The position numbers and the translations under genes are program-made. A DNA stretch of 64,000 bases from Klebsiella electrica (GTDB taxonomy: Bacteria > Pseudomonadota > Gammaproteobacteria > Enterobacterales > Enterobacteriaceae). The notes under the pieces are model-generated. The model was not told the DNA's origin and did no database searches. It was given only the letters and a program-made list of their open reading frames with translations. The stretch lies in assembly GCF_006711645.1 (NCBI RefSeq), contig NZ_CP041247.1, forward strand, positions 4,774,001-4,838,000. Reading direction: 5' to 3'. Below are positions 9,271-20,278 of this stretch, in pieces (the first letter of the stretch is position 1; each line of letters opens with the position of its first letter).

Positions 9271-10614
9271 ATGTTAAACAGTATTTTAGTTATACTTTGT
9301 CTGATTGCTGTCAGCGCGTTTTTTTCGATATCGGAGATCTCGCTGGCCGCTTCACGTAAGATCAAACTCAAACTGCTGGCCGATGACGGCAACGTGAACG
9401 CCCAGCGTGTTCTCAAAATGCAGGAAAACCCAGGCACTTTCTTTACCGTCGTGCAGATAGGCCTCAACGCCGTCGCCATTCTTGGTGGTATCGTCGGTGA
9501 CGCAGCATTCTCGCCGGCGTTTCACAGCCTGCTGAGCCAGTACATGTCTGTTGAGCTTTCCGAGCAATTGAGCTTTATCATCTCCTTTACCCTGGTCACC
9601 AGCCTGTTCATTCTGTTCGCTGACCTGACCCCGAAACGCATCGGTATGATTGCGCCAGAAGCCGTTGCTTTGCGTATCATCAACCCGATGCGCTTCTGCC
9701 TGTTTGTCTTCCGCCCGCTGGTGTGGTTGTTCAACGGCATGGCCAACAACATCTTCCGCCTGTTCAAAATACCGATGGTGCGTAAGGACGATATTACTTC
9801 CGACGACATTTACGCCGTGGTAGAAGCCGGCGCGCTGGCCGGGGTGCTGCGTAAGCAGGAACATGAGCTGATTGAGAACGTCTTCGAGCTGGAGTCACGT
9901 ACCGTTCCGTCGTCCATGACCTCGCGTGAAAATATCATCTGGTTCGATCTGCACGAAGACGAGCAGAGCCTGAAGAACAAGGTGGCGGAACATCCGCACT
10001 CCAAATTCCTGGTCTGCAACGAAGATATCGACCACATCATCGGCTACGTTGACTCTAAAGATCTGCTTAATCGCGTGCTGGCGAACCAAAGCCTGGTGCT
10101 GACCGGCGGCGTACAGATTCGCAATACGCTGATTGTTCCGGATACGCTGACGCTGTCGGAGGCGCTGGAAAGCTTTAAAACCGCCGGGGAAGACTTCGCG
10201 GTGATCATGAACGAATATGCGCTGGTGGTGGGGATTATCACCCTCAACGACGTGATGACCACTCTGATGGGCGATCTGGTTGGTCAGGGGCTGGAGGAGC
10301 AGATTGTCGCTCGCGATGAGAACTCATGGCTGATTGATGGCGGCACACCGATTGACGACGTCATGCGCGTGCTGGATATCGACGAATTCCCGCAGTCCGG
10401 CAACTACGAGACCATCGGCGGTTTTATGATGTTTATGCTGCGTAAGATCCCGAAACGCACCGATGCGGTGAAATTCTCCGGCTACAAATTTGAGGTGGTG
10501 GATATCGACAACTACCGAATCGACCAGCTGCTGGTTACCCGCATCGACAATAAACCGACCGTGCTGGTGCCCAAGCAGACGGACGCTGCTGAAGATGAGC
10601 AAGGCGTAGCGTAG
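9271..10614 (+). CDS. paeA: CNNM/CBS-domain inner-membrane polyamine exporter PaeA (YtfL)
   Basis: A 447-residue member of the HlyC/CorC (CNNM) family. Four hydrophobic stretches in the first 200 residues form the CNNM domain (MLNSILVILCLIAVSAFF at the start, the DLTPKRIG motif near 120), followed by a CBS-domain pair (about 205-335) and a C-terminal CorC/HlyC domain. The E. coli homologue YtfL was renamed PaeA for its part in cadaverine and putrescine efflux under stress; this is knowledge from the family, not from this sequence. Monocistronic, with its own terminator. Confidence 0.9.
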   Translation: MLNSILVILCLIAVSAFFSISEISLAASRKIKLKLLADDGNVNAQRVLKMQENPGTFFTVVQIGLNAVAILGGIVGDAAFSPAFHSLLSQYMSVELSEQLSFIISFTLVTSLFILFADLTPKRIGMIAPEAVALRIINPMRFCLFVFRPLVWLFNGMANNIFRLFKIPMVRKDDITSDDIYAVVEAGALAGVLRKQEHELIENVFELESRTVPSSMTSRENIIWFDLHEDEQSLKNKVAEHPHSKFLVCNEDIDHIIGYVDSKDLLNRVLANQSLVLTGGVQIRNTLIVPDTLTLSEALESFKTAGEDFAVIMNEYALVVGIITLNDVMTTLMGDLVGQGLEEQIVARDENSWLIDGGTPIDDVMRVLDIDEFPQSGNYETIGGFMMFMLRKIPKRTDAVKFSGYKFEVVDIDNYRIDQLLVTRIDNKPTVLVPKQTDAAEDEQGVA

Positions 10615-10635
10615 CGCTTGAGGTCTGAAACACTA

Positions 10636-10662
10636 ACGGCTCCCATCAGGAGCCGTTTTTTT
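10636..10662 (+). terminator. Terminator of paeA
   Basis: ACGGCTCC, CATCA loop, GGAGCCGT and a run of seven Ts; placed between paeA and the convergent ytfK. Confidence 0.92.
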
Positions 10663-10688
10663 ACCGCATAGCTATATCGTTATTCAGG

Positions 10689-10895
10689 TTAAGCCATCTC
10701 TGTTTGCAGACGCAGAACCTGACGATTGACTTCAGACATCACAGACAAATGCTGCTTGTCTTTAACCTTCGGGATAAGGATTTTGCCCTTATCAAATTCA
10801 AAAGCGCCAACATCCTTGATGTATAACCGTCCACGGAACAGGATCTTCACGTACTTCGCTACTTGCAGCGGATTGTAGCGTTGGAAAATTTTCAT
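10689..10895 (-). CDS. ytfK: Stringent-response modulator YtfK
   Basis: A 68-residue protein ([20 protein letters not shown]...), nearly identical over its length to recalled E. coli YtfK, a DUF1107 protein. In E. coli it binds SpoT and shifts it toward (p)ppGpp synthesis during phosphate and fatty-acid starvation. An AGGAGACAA ribosome-binding site precedes the start. The upstream strand holds TTGTCATC near 11031, which could be half of a Pho box, but the second half is poor. Confidence 0.93.
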   Translation of the reverse strand: MKIFQRYNPLQVAKYVKILFRGRLYIKDVGAFEFDKGKILIPKVKDKQHLSVMSEVNRQVLRLQTEMA

Positions 10896-11214
10896 TGTTG
10901 TCTCCTGCCAGGGTTACGCTCTTGTGGTGCCACACTTGGCCCACGATTCGGGAGCGCAAATTTTAATGCCCTGAAACTATAGTCCAGAACTTCTGTAATA
11001 CCCAGCATGCATAAGTTTATTTACCTTTTGATGACAATAATTAAGAACTTTCTTTTCAAACATACGTAGAAACTAGTATAAGTCGCCGATTTCCTTCGAA
11101 TATGTGCGTTATCACGCAAACTGGCACCCTGATTGCGTGTAATGCCGGGAAATCGCATTTATGCTTAAACGAGACCAAGTGGTCGGATCACCTGCATAAA
11201 AATAAGGACTCATC
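10896..11214. other. Divergent ytfK-ytfJ promoter region
   Basis: 319 bp, AT-rich in the middle (10985-11100), holding the promoters of both genes. TGCGT-TATC-ACGCA near 11104-11117 is a short inverted repeat. No confident -10/-35 pairs or known operators were found. Confidence 0.4.
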
Positions 11215-11772
11215 ATGACCCTACGTAAGCTACTGGCGGTTTCCTGCCTCCTGTTCCCGCTGATGGCCTCAGCGCATAATTTTGTCGATGGTCAGCGCGT
11301 CGCGCCGGTTGGCATTGCCGACCGGGGAGAATTAATTCTGGATAATGATAAGTTTAGCTATAAAAACTGGAATAGCTCGCAGCTGGCAGGAAAAGTTCGC
11401 GTGGTACAACACATCGCCGGACGCACGTCGGCAAAAGAGAAAAATGCCGCCCTGATCGAGGCGATTAAGGCAGCCAAATTCCCGCATGACCGTTACCAGA
11501 CCACCACCATCGTTAATACCGACGACGCCATTCCGGGGTCCGGTATGTTCGTGCGCAGCAGCATTGAGAGCAACAAACAGCTCTACCCGTGGTCGCAGTT
11601 TATTGTCGACAGCAACGGCCTGGCCCGTAAAGCCTGGCAGCTGCAAGAGGAGGGCTCGGCGATTGTGGTGCTGGATAAAGACGGTCGCGTTCAGTGGGCC
11701 AAAGACGGCGCGCTCACCCAGGATGAAGTGCAGCAGGTGGTCGCCCTGCTGCACAAGCTGCTTAGTAAATAG
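11215..11772 (+). CDS. ytfJ: Periplasmic YtfJ-family protein
   Basis: A 185-residue secreted protein with a signal peptide ending LMASA before HNFVDGQ. The mature part has a thioredoxin-like layout ([12 protein letters not shown], then a C-terminal [18 protein letters not shown]), but no CXXC pair, so a redox role is unlikely. Function unknown. It overlaps the 3' end of the convergent cysQ by about 11 bp. Confidence 0.9.
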   Translation: MTLRKLLAVSCLLFPLMASAHNFVDGQRVAPVGIADRGELILDNDKFSYKNWNSSQLAGKVRVVQHIAGRTSAKEKNAALIEAIKAAKFPHDRYQTTTIVNTDDAIPGSGMFVRSSIESNKQLYPWSQFIVDSNGLARKAWQLQEEGSAIVVLDKDGRVQWAKDGALTQDEVQQVVALLHKLLSK

Positions 11773-12505
11773 AAACCCGGAAGCCGGGGTTGAGGAACGA
11801 TTCACGCGGGGTATAGTCCAGAGTGCGCCCCTGCCAGTCGTGAACGTGCGCCCCGGCAGCCACCGCGACAGCATGACCGGCGGCGGTATCCCAGGTGCTG
11901 GTCGGCCCGAAGCGCGGATAAAGCTGGGCCTGACCTTCCGCCACCAGGCAGAATTTCAGCGACGAACCGATCGACGTGGTCTGATGTTCGCCAATATGTT
12001 CCAGATACTCCTGCAGTTCCGGATCGTTGCCGTGGGAGCGACTGATGACCACCAGCGGTGGCCGGGCATCCCGTACCTGAATCTGCTTACGCATACCGCA
12101 TTCGTCTTTCCACGCTTTTCCACCTTCCGCGCTGTACAGCACCTTTAAGACCGGCGCGTAAACCACACCAAGTACCGGTTTTCCTTTTTCAATCAAGGCG
12201 ATATTGACGGTAAATTCACCGTTACGTTTAATAAATTCTTTGGTGCCGTCCAGCGGATCCACCAGCCAGTAGCGCTGCCAGTGCTGGCGCACCTCCCATC
12301 CGGGGGGATCTTCTTCAGAGAGCACCGGGATATCGGGCGTCAGCGCCAGCAGGCCGCTTATAATCACCTTGTGCGCGGCGAGATCCGCCGCAGTGACCGG
12401 AGAATCATCCTTCTTGCTGGCCACGTCCATCGGCTGCTTTCCATCATAGACTTCCATAATGGCATCACCTGCAATCCGGGCAAGTTGACATACTTGTTCT
12501 AACAT
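11762..12505 (-). CDS. cysQ: 3'(2'),5'-bisphosphate nucleotidase CysQ
   Basis: Dephosphorylates PAP, the by-product of sulfate assimilation, to AMP at the cytoplasmic face of the membrane. The 247-residue product has the inositol-monophosphatase family metal motifs [16 protein letters not shown] and WDTAAGHAV. The start at 12505 ([17 protein letters not shown]) matches E. coli CysQ; an ATG 12 bases further upstream is less likely. Lithium sensitivity is a family property. Confidence 0.96.
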   Translation of the reverse strand: MLEQVCQLARIAGDAIMEVYDGKQPMDVASKKDDSPVTAADLAAHKVIISGLLALTPDIPVLSEEDPPGWEVRQHWQRYWLVDPLDGTKEFIKRNGEFTVNIALIEKGKPVLGVVYAPVLKVLYSAEGGKAWKDECGMRKQIQVRDARPPLVVISRSHGNDPELQEYLEHIGEHQTTSIGSSLKFCLVAEGQAQLYPRFGPTSTWDTAAGHAVAVAAGAHVHDWQGRTLDYTPRESFLNPGFRVSIY

Positions 12506-12693
12506 TCTCCACCTCATCTGATTACAGTGGCGTTAACTCGTTGTTTTAGTTATATCGCATCGGTGCGAGTTCCGCTATCTGTGATAACGATGGCGGTTTC
12601 ATAAACCATTTTTCGGCATGATTCACATTTCTGTAAGAAACAGGATGTACATACATTTTCTTCTGTGTCATTGCTCATAAAAGGACGCCTCTG

Positions 12694-14637
12694 ATGATTA
12701 AGTTTAGCGCAACGTTACTGGCCACGCTGGTTGCCACCAGCGTGAACGCCGCGACGGTCGATTTGCGGATTATGGAAACCACCGATTTGCACAGCAATAT
12801 GATGGATTTCGACTATTACAAAGACGCCGCAACGGAAAAATTTGGCCTCGTGCGTACCGCTACGCTGATTGAAAAAGCCCGCCTGCAAGTCAAAAACAGC
12901 GTGCTGGTCGATAACGGCGATGTTATTCAGGGAAGTCCGCTGGGTGACTATATCGCCGCCAAAGGGCTCAACAGCGGCGATGTCCACCCGGTCTACAAGG
13001 CGATGAATACGCTGAATTACGCGGTAGGTAACCTCGGCAATCACGAGTTCAACTACGGTCTTGATTTCCTGCACAAGGCGCTCGCCGGGGCGAAATTCCC
13101 TTACGTCAACGCCAATATTATCGATACCAAAACCGGTCAACCGATGTTTACGCCGTACCTGATTAAAGAGACCACGGTGCAGGATAACGACGGCAAAACG
13201 CAGACCCTGCGTATCGGCTATATCGGTTTTGTGCCGCCGCAAATTATGACCTGGGATAAAGCAAACCTCAGCGGCAAAGTCACCGTCAACGACATCACCG
13301 AAACCGCGCGCAAATACGTTCCTGAAATGCGTGAAAAAGGCGCCGATGTGGTGGTGGTCATTGCCCACTCCGGTCTCTCCGCCGATCCATACCAGGCGAT
13401 GGCGGAAAACTCGGTGTACTACTTAAGCCAGGTTCCCGGCGTGGATGCCATCATGTTCGGCCACGCGCATGCGGTATTTCCGGGGAAAGATTTTGCCAGT
13501 ATTAAAGGCGCTGATATTGCGAAAGGCACCCTTAACGGCATTCCGGCGGTGATGCCCGGCATGTGGGGCGATCATCTCGGCGTCGTCGATCTGGTGCTGA
13601 ATAACGATACCGGCAAATGGCAGGTCAGCCAGGCAAAAGCGGAAGCTCGCCCGATCTATGACGCGGTCGCTAAGAAATCGCTGGCGGCGGAAGATGCGAA
13701 GATGGTGGCGGTGCTGAAAACCGATCATGATGCCACCCGTGAATTCGTCAGCAAGCCGATAGGTAAATCCTCAGACAACATGTACAGCTACCTGGCGCTG
13801 GTACAGGATGACCCGACCGTGCAGGTGGTGAATATGGCGCAGAAGGCCTACGTTGAGCACTACATTCAGGGCGATCCTGACCTGGCTAAACTGCCGGTGC
13901 TCTCTGCCGCCGCGCCGTTTAAAGTCGGCGGCCGCAAAAACGACCCGGCCAGCTTCGTCGAGGTGGAGAAAGGCCAGCTCACCTTCCGCAATGCCGCCGA
14001 CCTCTATCTCTACCCGAACACCCTGGTGGTGATGAAGGTCAGTGGTAAAGAGGTGAAAGAGTGGCTGGAGTGTTCCGCCGGGCAGTTTAACCAGATTGAC
14101 CCCGCCAGCAGCAAACCGCAGTCGTTAATTAACTGGGACGGTTTTCGCACCTACAACTTTGATGTGATTGACGGCGTAAACTACCAGATTGACGTCACCC
14201 AGCCAGCGCGTTACGACGGCGAGTGTCAGATGATTCACCCGCAGGCAGAACGGATTAAGGATCTGACCTTTAACGGCAAACCTGTTGACCCCAAAGCCAC
14301 CTTCCTCGTCGCCACTAATAACTACCGCGCCTACGGCGGTAAATTTGCCGGAACCGGCGATAGCCACATTGCTTTTGCCTCCCCCGACGAGAACCGTGCG
14401 GTGCTGGCGGCATGGATCGGCGCGGAGTCGAAAAAAGCGGGCGCTATCCACCCGGCCGCCGACAACAACTGGCGTCTGGCCCCTGTCCATAGCAAGGTGC
14501 CGCTGGATATCCGCTTTGAGACCTCTCCGGGTGAAAAAGCGGCGGCATTTATTAAAGAGAAAGCACAGTATCCGATGCATCAGGTGGCCACCGATGATAT
14601 CGGCTTCGCGATTTACCAGTTGGATTTGAGTCAATAA
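12694..14637 (+). CDS. cpdB: 2',3'-cyclic-nucleotide 2'-phosphodiesterase/3'-nucleotidase
   Basis: Periplasmic bifunctional enzyme that opens 2',3'-cyclic nucleotides and removes the 3' phosphate, allowing use of external nucleotides. The 647-residue product has a signal peptide ending SVNA, metallophosphoesterase motifs [23 protein letters not shown] and GHAHAVFPG, and a C-terminal 5'-nucleotidase domain. It is divergent from cysQ across 188 bp. Confidence 0.97.
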   Translation: MIKFSATLLATLVATSVNAATVDLRIMETTDLHSNMMDFDYYKDAATEKFGLVRTATLIEKARLQVKNSVLVDNGDVIQGSPLGDYIAAKGLNSGDVHPVYKAMNTLNYAVGNLGNHEFNYGLDFLHKALAGAKFPYVNANIIDTKTGQPMFTPYLIKETTVQDNDGKTQTLRIGYIGFVPPQIMTWDKANLSGKVTVNDITETARKYVPEMREKGADVVVVIAHSGLSADPYQAMAENSVYYLSQVPGVDAIMFGHAHAVFPGKDFASIKGADIAKGTLNGIPAVMPGMWGDHLGVVDLVLNNDTGKWQVSQAKAEARPIYDAVAKKSLAAEDAKMVAVLKTDHDATREFVSKPIGKSSDNMYSYLALVQDDPTVQVVNMAQKAYVEHYIQGDPDLAKLPVLSAAAPFKVGGRKNDPASFVEVEKGQLTFRNAADLYLYPNTLVVMKVSGKEVKEWLECSAGQFNQIDPASSKPQSLINWDGFRTYNFDVIDGVNYQIDVTQPARYDGECQMIHPQAERIKDLTFNGKPVDPKATFLVATNNYRAYGGKFAGTGDSHIAFASPDENRAVLAAWIGAESKKAGAIHPAADNNWRLAPVHSKVPLDIRFETSPGEKAAAFIKEKAQYPMHQVATDDIGFAIYQLDLSQ

Positions 14638-14647
14638 CGATTGCCTT

Positions 14648-14735
14648 CCCCGCTCGCGCGACGCTTAGCGGGGCGCAAAGCAGGCGTCCCACGCGCGGCG
14701 ACAGGCCGGATCAGATACTGCCGCCGCGATCCGGC
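14648..14735. terminator. Two hairpins between convergent cpdB and qorR
   Basis: CCCCGCT...AGCGGGG (14648-14673) and GCCGGATC...GATCCGGC (14705-14735). Neither has a good T tract; they may end transcription from both sides or be degenerate REP-like elements. Confidence 0.45.
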
Positions 14736-14743
14736 TTCTCCCG

Positions 14744-15124
14744 TCAGGCGACGGCCTGCTCGTGGTTCGCCAGAACCGCGGGCAGATTCAGCTCAATCCA
14801 GTCCGCCAGCGCCGCCACTTTCGCGCTAACCTGCTCGCCAAGCGGCGTCAGACTATACTCTACATGCGGCGGGACGACCGGTCGCGAGACCCGATTGATA
14901 AAGCCATCCTGCTCCAGCGCCTGCAGCGACTGAGCCAGCATCTTTTCGCTGACGCCGCCCATTTTACGGCGTAGCTCACTAAAGCGATGGGTTCCCCCGC
15001 GCAGCGCCACCAGGATTAATACCCCCCAGCGACTGGTCACGTGCTTCAGCACATCGCGTGACGGGCACTGCTCGGCAAACAAATTACCGTCGCGCATTTT
15101 TTCGCTCAGCGTCAACTTCGCCAT
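14744..15124 (-). CDS. qorR: HxlR-family redox-sensing regulator QorR (YtfH)
   Basis: A 126-residue winged-helix protein of the MarR/DUF24 (HxlR) family. It keeps the conserved N-terminal cysteine in AEQCPSRDVL, used by this family as an oxidant/electrophile sensor, and the helix-turn-helix part HRFSELRRKMGGVSEKMLAQ. The chosen start (MAKLTLSEKM) fits the E. coli homologue; an ATG two codons upstream is also possible. It is divergent from qorB. A GTACGTAC palindrome at 15143-15150 in the 90-bp gap is a reasonable operator candidate for this family. Confidence 0.9.
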   Translation of the reverse strand: MAKLTLSEKMRDGNLFAEQCPSRDVLKHVTSRWGVLILVALRGGTHRFSELRRKMGGVSEKMLAQSLQALEQDGFINRVSRPVVPPHVEYSLTPLGEQVSAKVAALADWIELNLPAVLANHEQAVA

Positions 15125-15214
15125 TTTCACACTTACCTTTTTGTACGTACTTACTAAAAGTTAGTTAAGGTGTTAGCTTACCACAACTGTCACGCAACAC
15201 GAAGGAGAAGACTG

Positions 15215-16063
<849 letters not shown>

Positions 16064-16143
16064 CGGTTACAAAAAGGTTAATTTTTGTAGCTTCCCGACG
16101 GACCATCCCCAATAATAACAGGATATCCGTCGGGAGAAACGCA

Positions 16144-16968
16144 ATGCAGGGCGTACCGGAACAGTTCAGCGATGAGAGAGACAGCGCACGCTTTCGCCAT
16201 CCGGCGCAGCTGCCCGGCGTTGAGCTGTACCATGCCCATATCTCCCGCTACGCCTTCGAACCCCATACCCATGAAGCCTTCGGCATCGGTGCGATAGAAC
16301 TCGGCGCCGAGCGTTTTCGCTATCGCGGCAGCCAGTATGTCGCTCCGGTTAACTCCGTCGTTACTATGAACCCTGACGAACTGCACACCGGAGAAGCGGC
16401 CACCGCCGACGGCTGGCGCTACCGTATGGTCTATCTGGAACCGCAGATGCTGGAAGAGGTCACCGGCGTGCGCCACTGGTGGTTCACTGAGGTGGTACGC
16501 CAGGATCCGCAGCGCTCGCAGCGGCTCTGTCAGCTTATTTATGGCTTATGGCATACCGACGATCCGCTGGCGCAGCAAGGTCTGTTGCTCGACGTGATCG
16601 ATACCTTTCGCCCGCTGGCCCATCACGCCCCGGTTATCGCGGAAGCCGCCCACCGTTTCGAGCGCGTGCGCGACTACCTGCATGACAACTATATGCATGC
16701 CGTCTCCCTTGATCAGCTGGCGCAGGTTGCCACCCTGAGCCCGTATCACTTTCAGCGCCAGTTTAAGGCTCATTTCCACGTCACGCCCCATCAGATGCTG
16801 ATGGCCATTCGCCTGTGGCGCGCCAAAGCCTTCCTCACCCACGGAATGCCCGCCGCCGAAGTGGCTGCCGCCACCGGCCTTACCGACCAGTCGCACCTGA
16901 CCCGCGCCTTTACCCGCCGCTACGGCATCACCCCGGTGCGCTATCAAAAGCAGGTCGCCCGGCGCTAA
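16144..16968 (+). CDS. AraC-family transcriptional regulator
   Basis: A 274-residue protein with an N-terminal cupin sensing domain (HTHEAFGIGAIELG near residues 39-52, MNPDELHTGEA near 75-85) and a C-terminal pair of helix-turn-helix motifs (SLDQLAQVATLSPYHFQRQF and EVAAATGLTDQSHLTRAFTR). The effector is unknown. In E. coli no such gene lies between qorB and ytfF, so it is an insertion in this lineage; being immediately upstream of and parallel to the exporter gene ytfF, it may control it. A run of low-GC sequence separates it from qorB. Confidence 0.85.
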   Translation: MQGVPEQFSDERDSARFRHPAQLPGVELYHAHISRYAFEPHTHEAFGIGAIELGAERFRYRGSQYVAPVNSVVTMNPDELHTGEAATADGWRYRMVYLEPQMLEEVTGVRHWWFTEVVRQDPQRSQRLCQLIYGLWHTDDPLAQQGLLLDVIDTFRPLAHHAPVIAEAAHRFERVRDYLHDNYMHAVSLDQLAQVATLSPYHFQRQFKAHFHVTPHQMLMAIRLWRAKAFLTHGMPAAEVAAATGLTDQSHLTRAFTRRYGITPVRYQKQVARR

Positions 16969-17043
16969 AGCGCAATCTCATACAATATTCCCGACGCGGC
17001 CTCTTCTACACTTTAGCCAACGAAAAGCGGCGCGGATGGCGTA

Positions 17044-18018
17044 ATGATTAGTGGTGTGTTGTATGCCCTGCTGGCAGGGATGATGTGGGGGCTCATATTC
17101 GTCGGCCCGGTGCTGGTGCCGGAATACCCGGCGGTCCTGCAATCCATGGGGCGCTATCTGGCCCTGGGGCTGATTGCCCTGCCGCTGGCCTGGCTCGGTC
17201 GCGCGCGACTGCGGCAGCTTTCCGGGCGAGACTGGTGGACGGCGCTGGTGCTGACCATGACGGGCAATCTGATCTATTACGTATGTCTTGCCAGCGCTAT
17301 CCAGCGTACCGGCGCCCCGGTTTCCACCATGATTATTGGCACGCTTCCGGTCGTGCTGCCGGTGATGGCTAACCTGCTCTACAGCCAGCGTGACGGTAAG
17401 CTGCCGTGGCGACGCCTCTTTCCGGCGCTCTCCTGTATCGCCGTCGGCCTGGTGTGCGTCAATATTGCCGAACTGCGCCAGGGGTTGCCCAATTTCAGTA
17501 TCTGGCGCTACGGCGGCGGTATGGGTCTGGCGCTGGTATCGGTGGCCTGCTGGGCCTGGTACGCGTTGCGCAATGCCCGCTGGCTGCGGGAAAATCCGGA
17601 TAAGCATCCGATGATGTGGGCGACGGCGCAGGCGCTGGTGACGCTACCGGTCTCGCTGGCCGGCTATCTGATTGCCTGCGGATGGCTGCATATTCAGCAG
17701 GTCGGCTTCCCGCTGCCCTTTGGCCCACGTCCCCTGCTCTTTGTGACGCTGATGCTGACCATTGCCGTCCTCTGCTCCTGGGTCGGCGCATTGTGCTGGA
17801 ATATCGCCAGCCAGAAGCTGCCGACGGTGATTCTCGGGCCGCTCATCGTCTTCGAAACGCTGGCTGGCCTGCTGTATACCTTCCTGTTGCGGCAAAGCAT
17901 GCCGCCGCTGCTGACGCTCAGCGGCATCCTGCTGCTGGTTGTTGGCGTGGTCTACGCGGTCTGTTCCCGGCCACAAAAACCGATGGTTGTGGCGCGGGCC
18001 TATGAGACTAAAAAATAG
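17044..18018 (+). CDS. ytfF: DMT-superfamily inner-membrane transporter YtfF
   Basis: A 324-residue EamA-type protein with about ten hydrophobic segments (MISGVLYALLAGMMWGLIF at the start, two five-helix repeats). It matches recalled E. coli YtfF closely, including the GAPVSTMIIGTLPVV and ENPDKHPMMWATAQ stretches. Probable metabolite exporter; substrate unknown. It begins 75 bp after the AraC regulator gene and could share its transcript. Confidence 0.9.
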   Translation: MISGVLYALLAGMMWGLIFVGPVLVPEYPAVLQSMGRYLALGLIALPLAWLGRARLRQLSGRDWWTALVLTMTGNLIYYVCLASAIQRTGAPVSTMIIGTLPVVLPVMANLLYSQRDGKLPWRRLFPALSCIAVGLVCVNIAELRQGLPNFSIWRYGGGMGLALVSVACWAWYALRNARWLRENPDKHPMMWATAQALVTLPVSLAGYLIACGWLHIQQVGFPLPFGPRPLLFVTLMLTIAVLCSWVGALCWNIASQKLPTVILGPLIVFETLAGLLYTFLLRQSMPPLLTLSGILLLVVGVVYAVCSRPQKPMVVARAYETKK

Positions 18019-18051
18019 CCTGCTATCCGAAAGGGGTATTTCCTTATCTAT

Positions 18052-18074
18052 AAGATATATTTAATATACATCTT
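18052..18074. promoter_or_regulatory. NsrR operator upstream of ytfE
   Basis: A 23-bp site, AAGATATATTT followed by AATATACATCTT, 26 bp before the ytfE start. It fits the recalled NsrR consensus (AAGATGYATTT and its mirror) with only one or two departures. NsrR repression of ytfE, relieved by nitric oxide, is established in E. coli; nsrR itself is at 44265-44690 in this window. Confidence 0.88.
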
Positions 18075-18100
18075 ATATTTTTAAAGACGAGGTATCCGCT

Positions 18101-18763
18101 ATGGCTTTTCGTGACCAACCTTTAGGCGAGCTGGCGTTGACGATTCCGCGCGCCTCCGCACTCTTTCGTCAATACGATATGGACTACTGCTGCGGCGGCA
18201 AACAGACGCTGGAACGCGCCGCATCGCGTAAGGAACTGGACGTCACGGTGATTGAAGCCGAGCTGGCCAGACTGGCGGAAGAGCCGATAGAGAAAGAGTG
18301 GCGCGTCGCGCCGTATGCGGAGATCATCGACCATATCATCGTTCGCTATCACGACAGGCATCGCGAGCAGCTGCCGGAGCTTATCCTGCAGGCCAGCAAA
18401 GTGGAGCGCGTGCATGCCGATAAGCCCAATGTGCCGAACGGCTTAACCAAATACCTGACCATGCTGCACCAGGAGCTCTCCAGCCATATGATGAAAGAGG
18501 AGCAGATCCTGTTCCCGATGATCAAACAGGGCATGGGGACTCAGGCCGCCGGTCCCATCAGCGTGATGGAAAGCGAACACGACGACGCGGGCGAGCTGCT
18601 GGAAGTGATTAAGCATGTCACCAACAATGTCACCCCGCCGCCGGAAGCCTGCACCACGTGGAAAGCGATGTACAACGGCATTAACGAATTGATTGACGAC
18701 CTGATGGAACACATCAGCCTGGAGAATAACGTTCTGTTTCCGCGTGCCCTCGCCGGAAAATAA
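18101..18763 (+). CDS. ytfE: Iron-sulfur cluster repair di-iron protein YtfE (RIC)
   Basis: A 220-residue hemerythrin-like di-iron protein that helps restore Fe-S clusters damaged by nitric oxide or oxidants. It has the N-terminal ScdA domain with paired cysteines in MDYCCGGK and the hemerythrin ligands [21 protein letters not shown] and HISLENN. The start follows GACGAGG by a few bases. The NsrR operator directly upstream predicts induction by NO. Confidence 0.97.
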   Translation: MAFRDQPLGELALTIPRASALFRQYDMDYCCGGKQTLERAASRKELDVTVIEAELARLAEEPIEKEWRVAPYAEIIDHIIVRYHDRHREQLPELILQASKVERVHADKPNVPNGLTKYLTMLHQELSSHMMKEEQILFPMIKQGMGTQAAGPISVMESEHDDAGELLEVIKHVTNNVTPPPEACTTWKAMYNGINELIDDLMEHISLENNVLFPRALAGK

Positions 18764-18804
18764 AAAAGGCGCCCGCAGGCGCCCTCGACATTGTCAGTCT
18801 GATT

Positions 18805-18827
18805 GGCCACTCCGGTGGCCTTTTTTT
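18805..18827 (+). terminator. Terminator of ytfE
   Basis: GGCCAC, TCCG, GTGGCC and seven Ts. A second hairpin at 18768-18783 (GGCGCC CGCA GGCGCC) has its A run on the left, so it would act on leftward transcripts coming from cycA. Confidence 0.85.
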
Positions 18828-18852
18828 ATGACGGGCCGTTGCAGGCAACGTT

Positions 18853-18876
18853 AAAAATCTCTGCCGAAGATTTTTT
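18853..18876. terminator. Terminator at the end of cycA
   Basis: AAAAATCT, a short loop and AGATTTTTT overlap the cycA stop codon; the stem is flanked by A and T runs, so it can work in both directions. Confidence 0.6.
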
Positions 18877-20278
18877 ATTTCGCCAGACGCTTCTTACCGG
18901 CAAAGAACCAACCTGCCGCCAGCAGAACGAACCACAGCGGGGTGACGATCAGCGCTTCGCGCGTGTCGGTTTCCAGGGTCAGCAGCACCAGCACAAAGAC
19001 GAAGAACGCCATACAGACCCAGCACATCAGCTTACCCAGCGGCATCTTATATTTTGACTGCTCATGCAGATGCGGACGCTTTTTGCGGTAGACCAGGTAC
19101 GAGCACAGGATAATAGTCCAGACGAACATAAACAGGATCGCCGATACCGTGGTAATCATGGTGAAGGCAGCAATCACGCTCGGATTGACCATCAGCATCA
19201 CCACGCCGCCCAGCAGGCACATACAGGAGAAGGTCAGCCCTTTCGCCGGTACCGCCCGTTTCGACAGTTTGGCGAACATCGACGGCGCCTGGCCATCCTG
19301 CGCCAGACCGAACAACATACGGCTGGTTGAGAACACGCCGCTGTTAGCCGAAGAGGCAGCCGAAGTCAGCACCACAAAGTTAATCAGGCTGGCCGCAGCC
19401 GGCAGCCCCACCAGCACAAACAGTTCAACGAACGGGCTCTTAGTCGGCACCACGGAACTCCACGGCGTCACCGACATAATCACGATCAGCGCGAAGACGT
19501 AGAACATAATAATACGCAGCGGGATCGAGTTAATCGCGCGCGGCAGGGATTTTTCCGGATCTTTGGTTTCTGCAGCGGTGGTCCCTACCAGCTCAATACC
19601 GACGAATGCGAAGACCGCTATCTGGAAGCCGGCAAAGAATCCGCTGATCCCTTTCGGGAACCAGCCGCCGTCACTCCACAGATGGGCAAAAGACGCCTCC
19701 ACGCCGGTCGGCGATTTGAAATGCATCATCACCATCACCAGGCCGACCACAATCAGCGCCACAATGGCGACGATTTTGATCATTGCGAACCAGAACTCCA
19801 TCTCACCGAACATTTTCACGGTGGCAAGGTTAAGGCTCAGCAGCAGCAGGATAACCGCCAGCGAAGCGACCCAGTCAGAAAGTCCAGGGAACCAGAACTG
19901 GGCGTAGGCGGTAATCGCCACCACGTCGGCCATCCCGGTCACCACCCAACAAAACCAGTAGGTCCAGCCGGTAAAATAGCCCGCCCACGGTCCCAGAAGG
20001 TCAGCGGCAAAATCACTGAACGACTTATATTGCAGATTCGACAGCAGTAATTCGCCCATCGCGCGCATCACGAAAAACAGCATAAAGCCGATAATCATAT
20101 AAACAAAAATAATGGATGGCCCGGCGAGGCTGATGGTTTTGCCGGAGCCCATAAACAGTCCGGTCCCGATGGCGCCGCCGATAGCAATAAGCTGAATATG
20201 TCGATTCGTGAGATTTCGCCGTAGCGATTGTTCAGTCGGAGCCTGCTCTTCGGCAGCGACTTTAACCTGATCTACCAT
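18875..20278 (-). CDS. cycA: D-serine/D-alanine/glycine:H+ symporter CycA
   Basis: A 467-residue amino acid-polyamine-organocation permease. It keeps the family opening HIQLIAIGGAIGTGLFMGSG in helix 1 and about twelve membrane segments. Imports glycine, D-alanine, D-serine and the antibiotic D-cycloserine. The start at 20278 (MVDQVKVAAEEQ) has AGGAAG upstream and matches E. coli; an in-frame ATG 63 bases earlier was rejected. The sRNA GcvB represses cycA in E. coli; its target sequence was not checked here. Confidence 0.97.
   Translation of the reverse strand: MVDQVKVAAEEQAPTEQSLRRNLTNRHIQLIAIGGAIGTGLFMGSGKTISLAGPSIIFVYMIIGFMLFFVMRAMGELLLSNLQYKSFSDFAADLLGPWAGYFTGWTYWFCWVVTGMADVVAITAYAQFWFPGLSDWVASLAVILLLLSLNLATVKMFGEMEFWFAMIKIVAIVALIVVGLVMVMMHFKSPTGVEASFAHLWSDGGWFPKGISGFFAGFQIAVFAFVGIELVGTTAAETKDPEKSLPRAINSIPLRIIMFYVFALIVIMSVTPWSSVVPTKSPFVELFVLVGLPAAASLINFVVLTSAASSANSGVFSTSRMLFGLAQDGQAPSMFAKLSKRAVPAKGLTFSCMCLLGGVVMLMVNPSVIAAFTMITTVSAILFMFVWTIILCSYLVYRKKRPHLHEQSKYKMPLGKLMCWVCMAFFVFVLVLLTLETDTREALIVTPLWFVLLAAGWFFAGKKRLAK

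Noticed and set aside
11010..11038. Pho box upstream of ytfK
   Set aside because: Only one half (TTGTCAT) fits; the second direct repeat matches at about three of seven positions.
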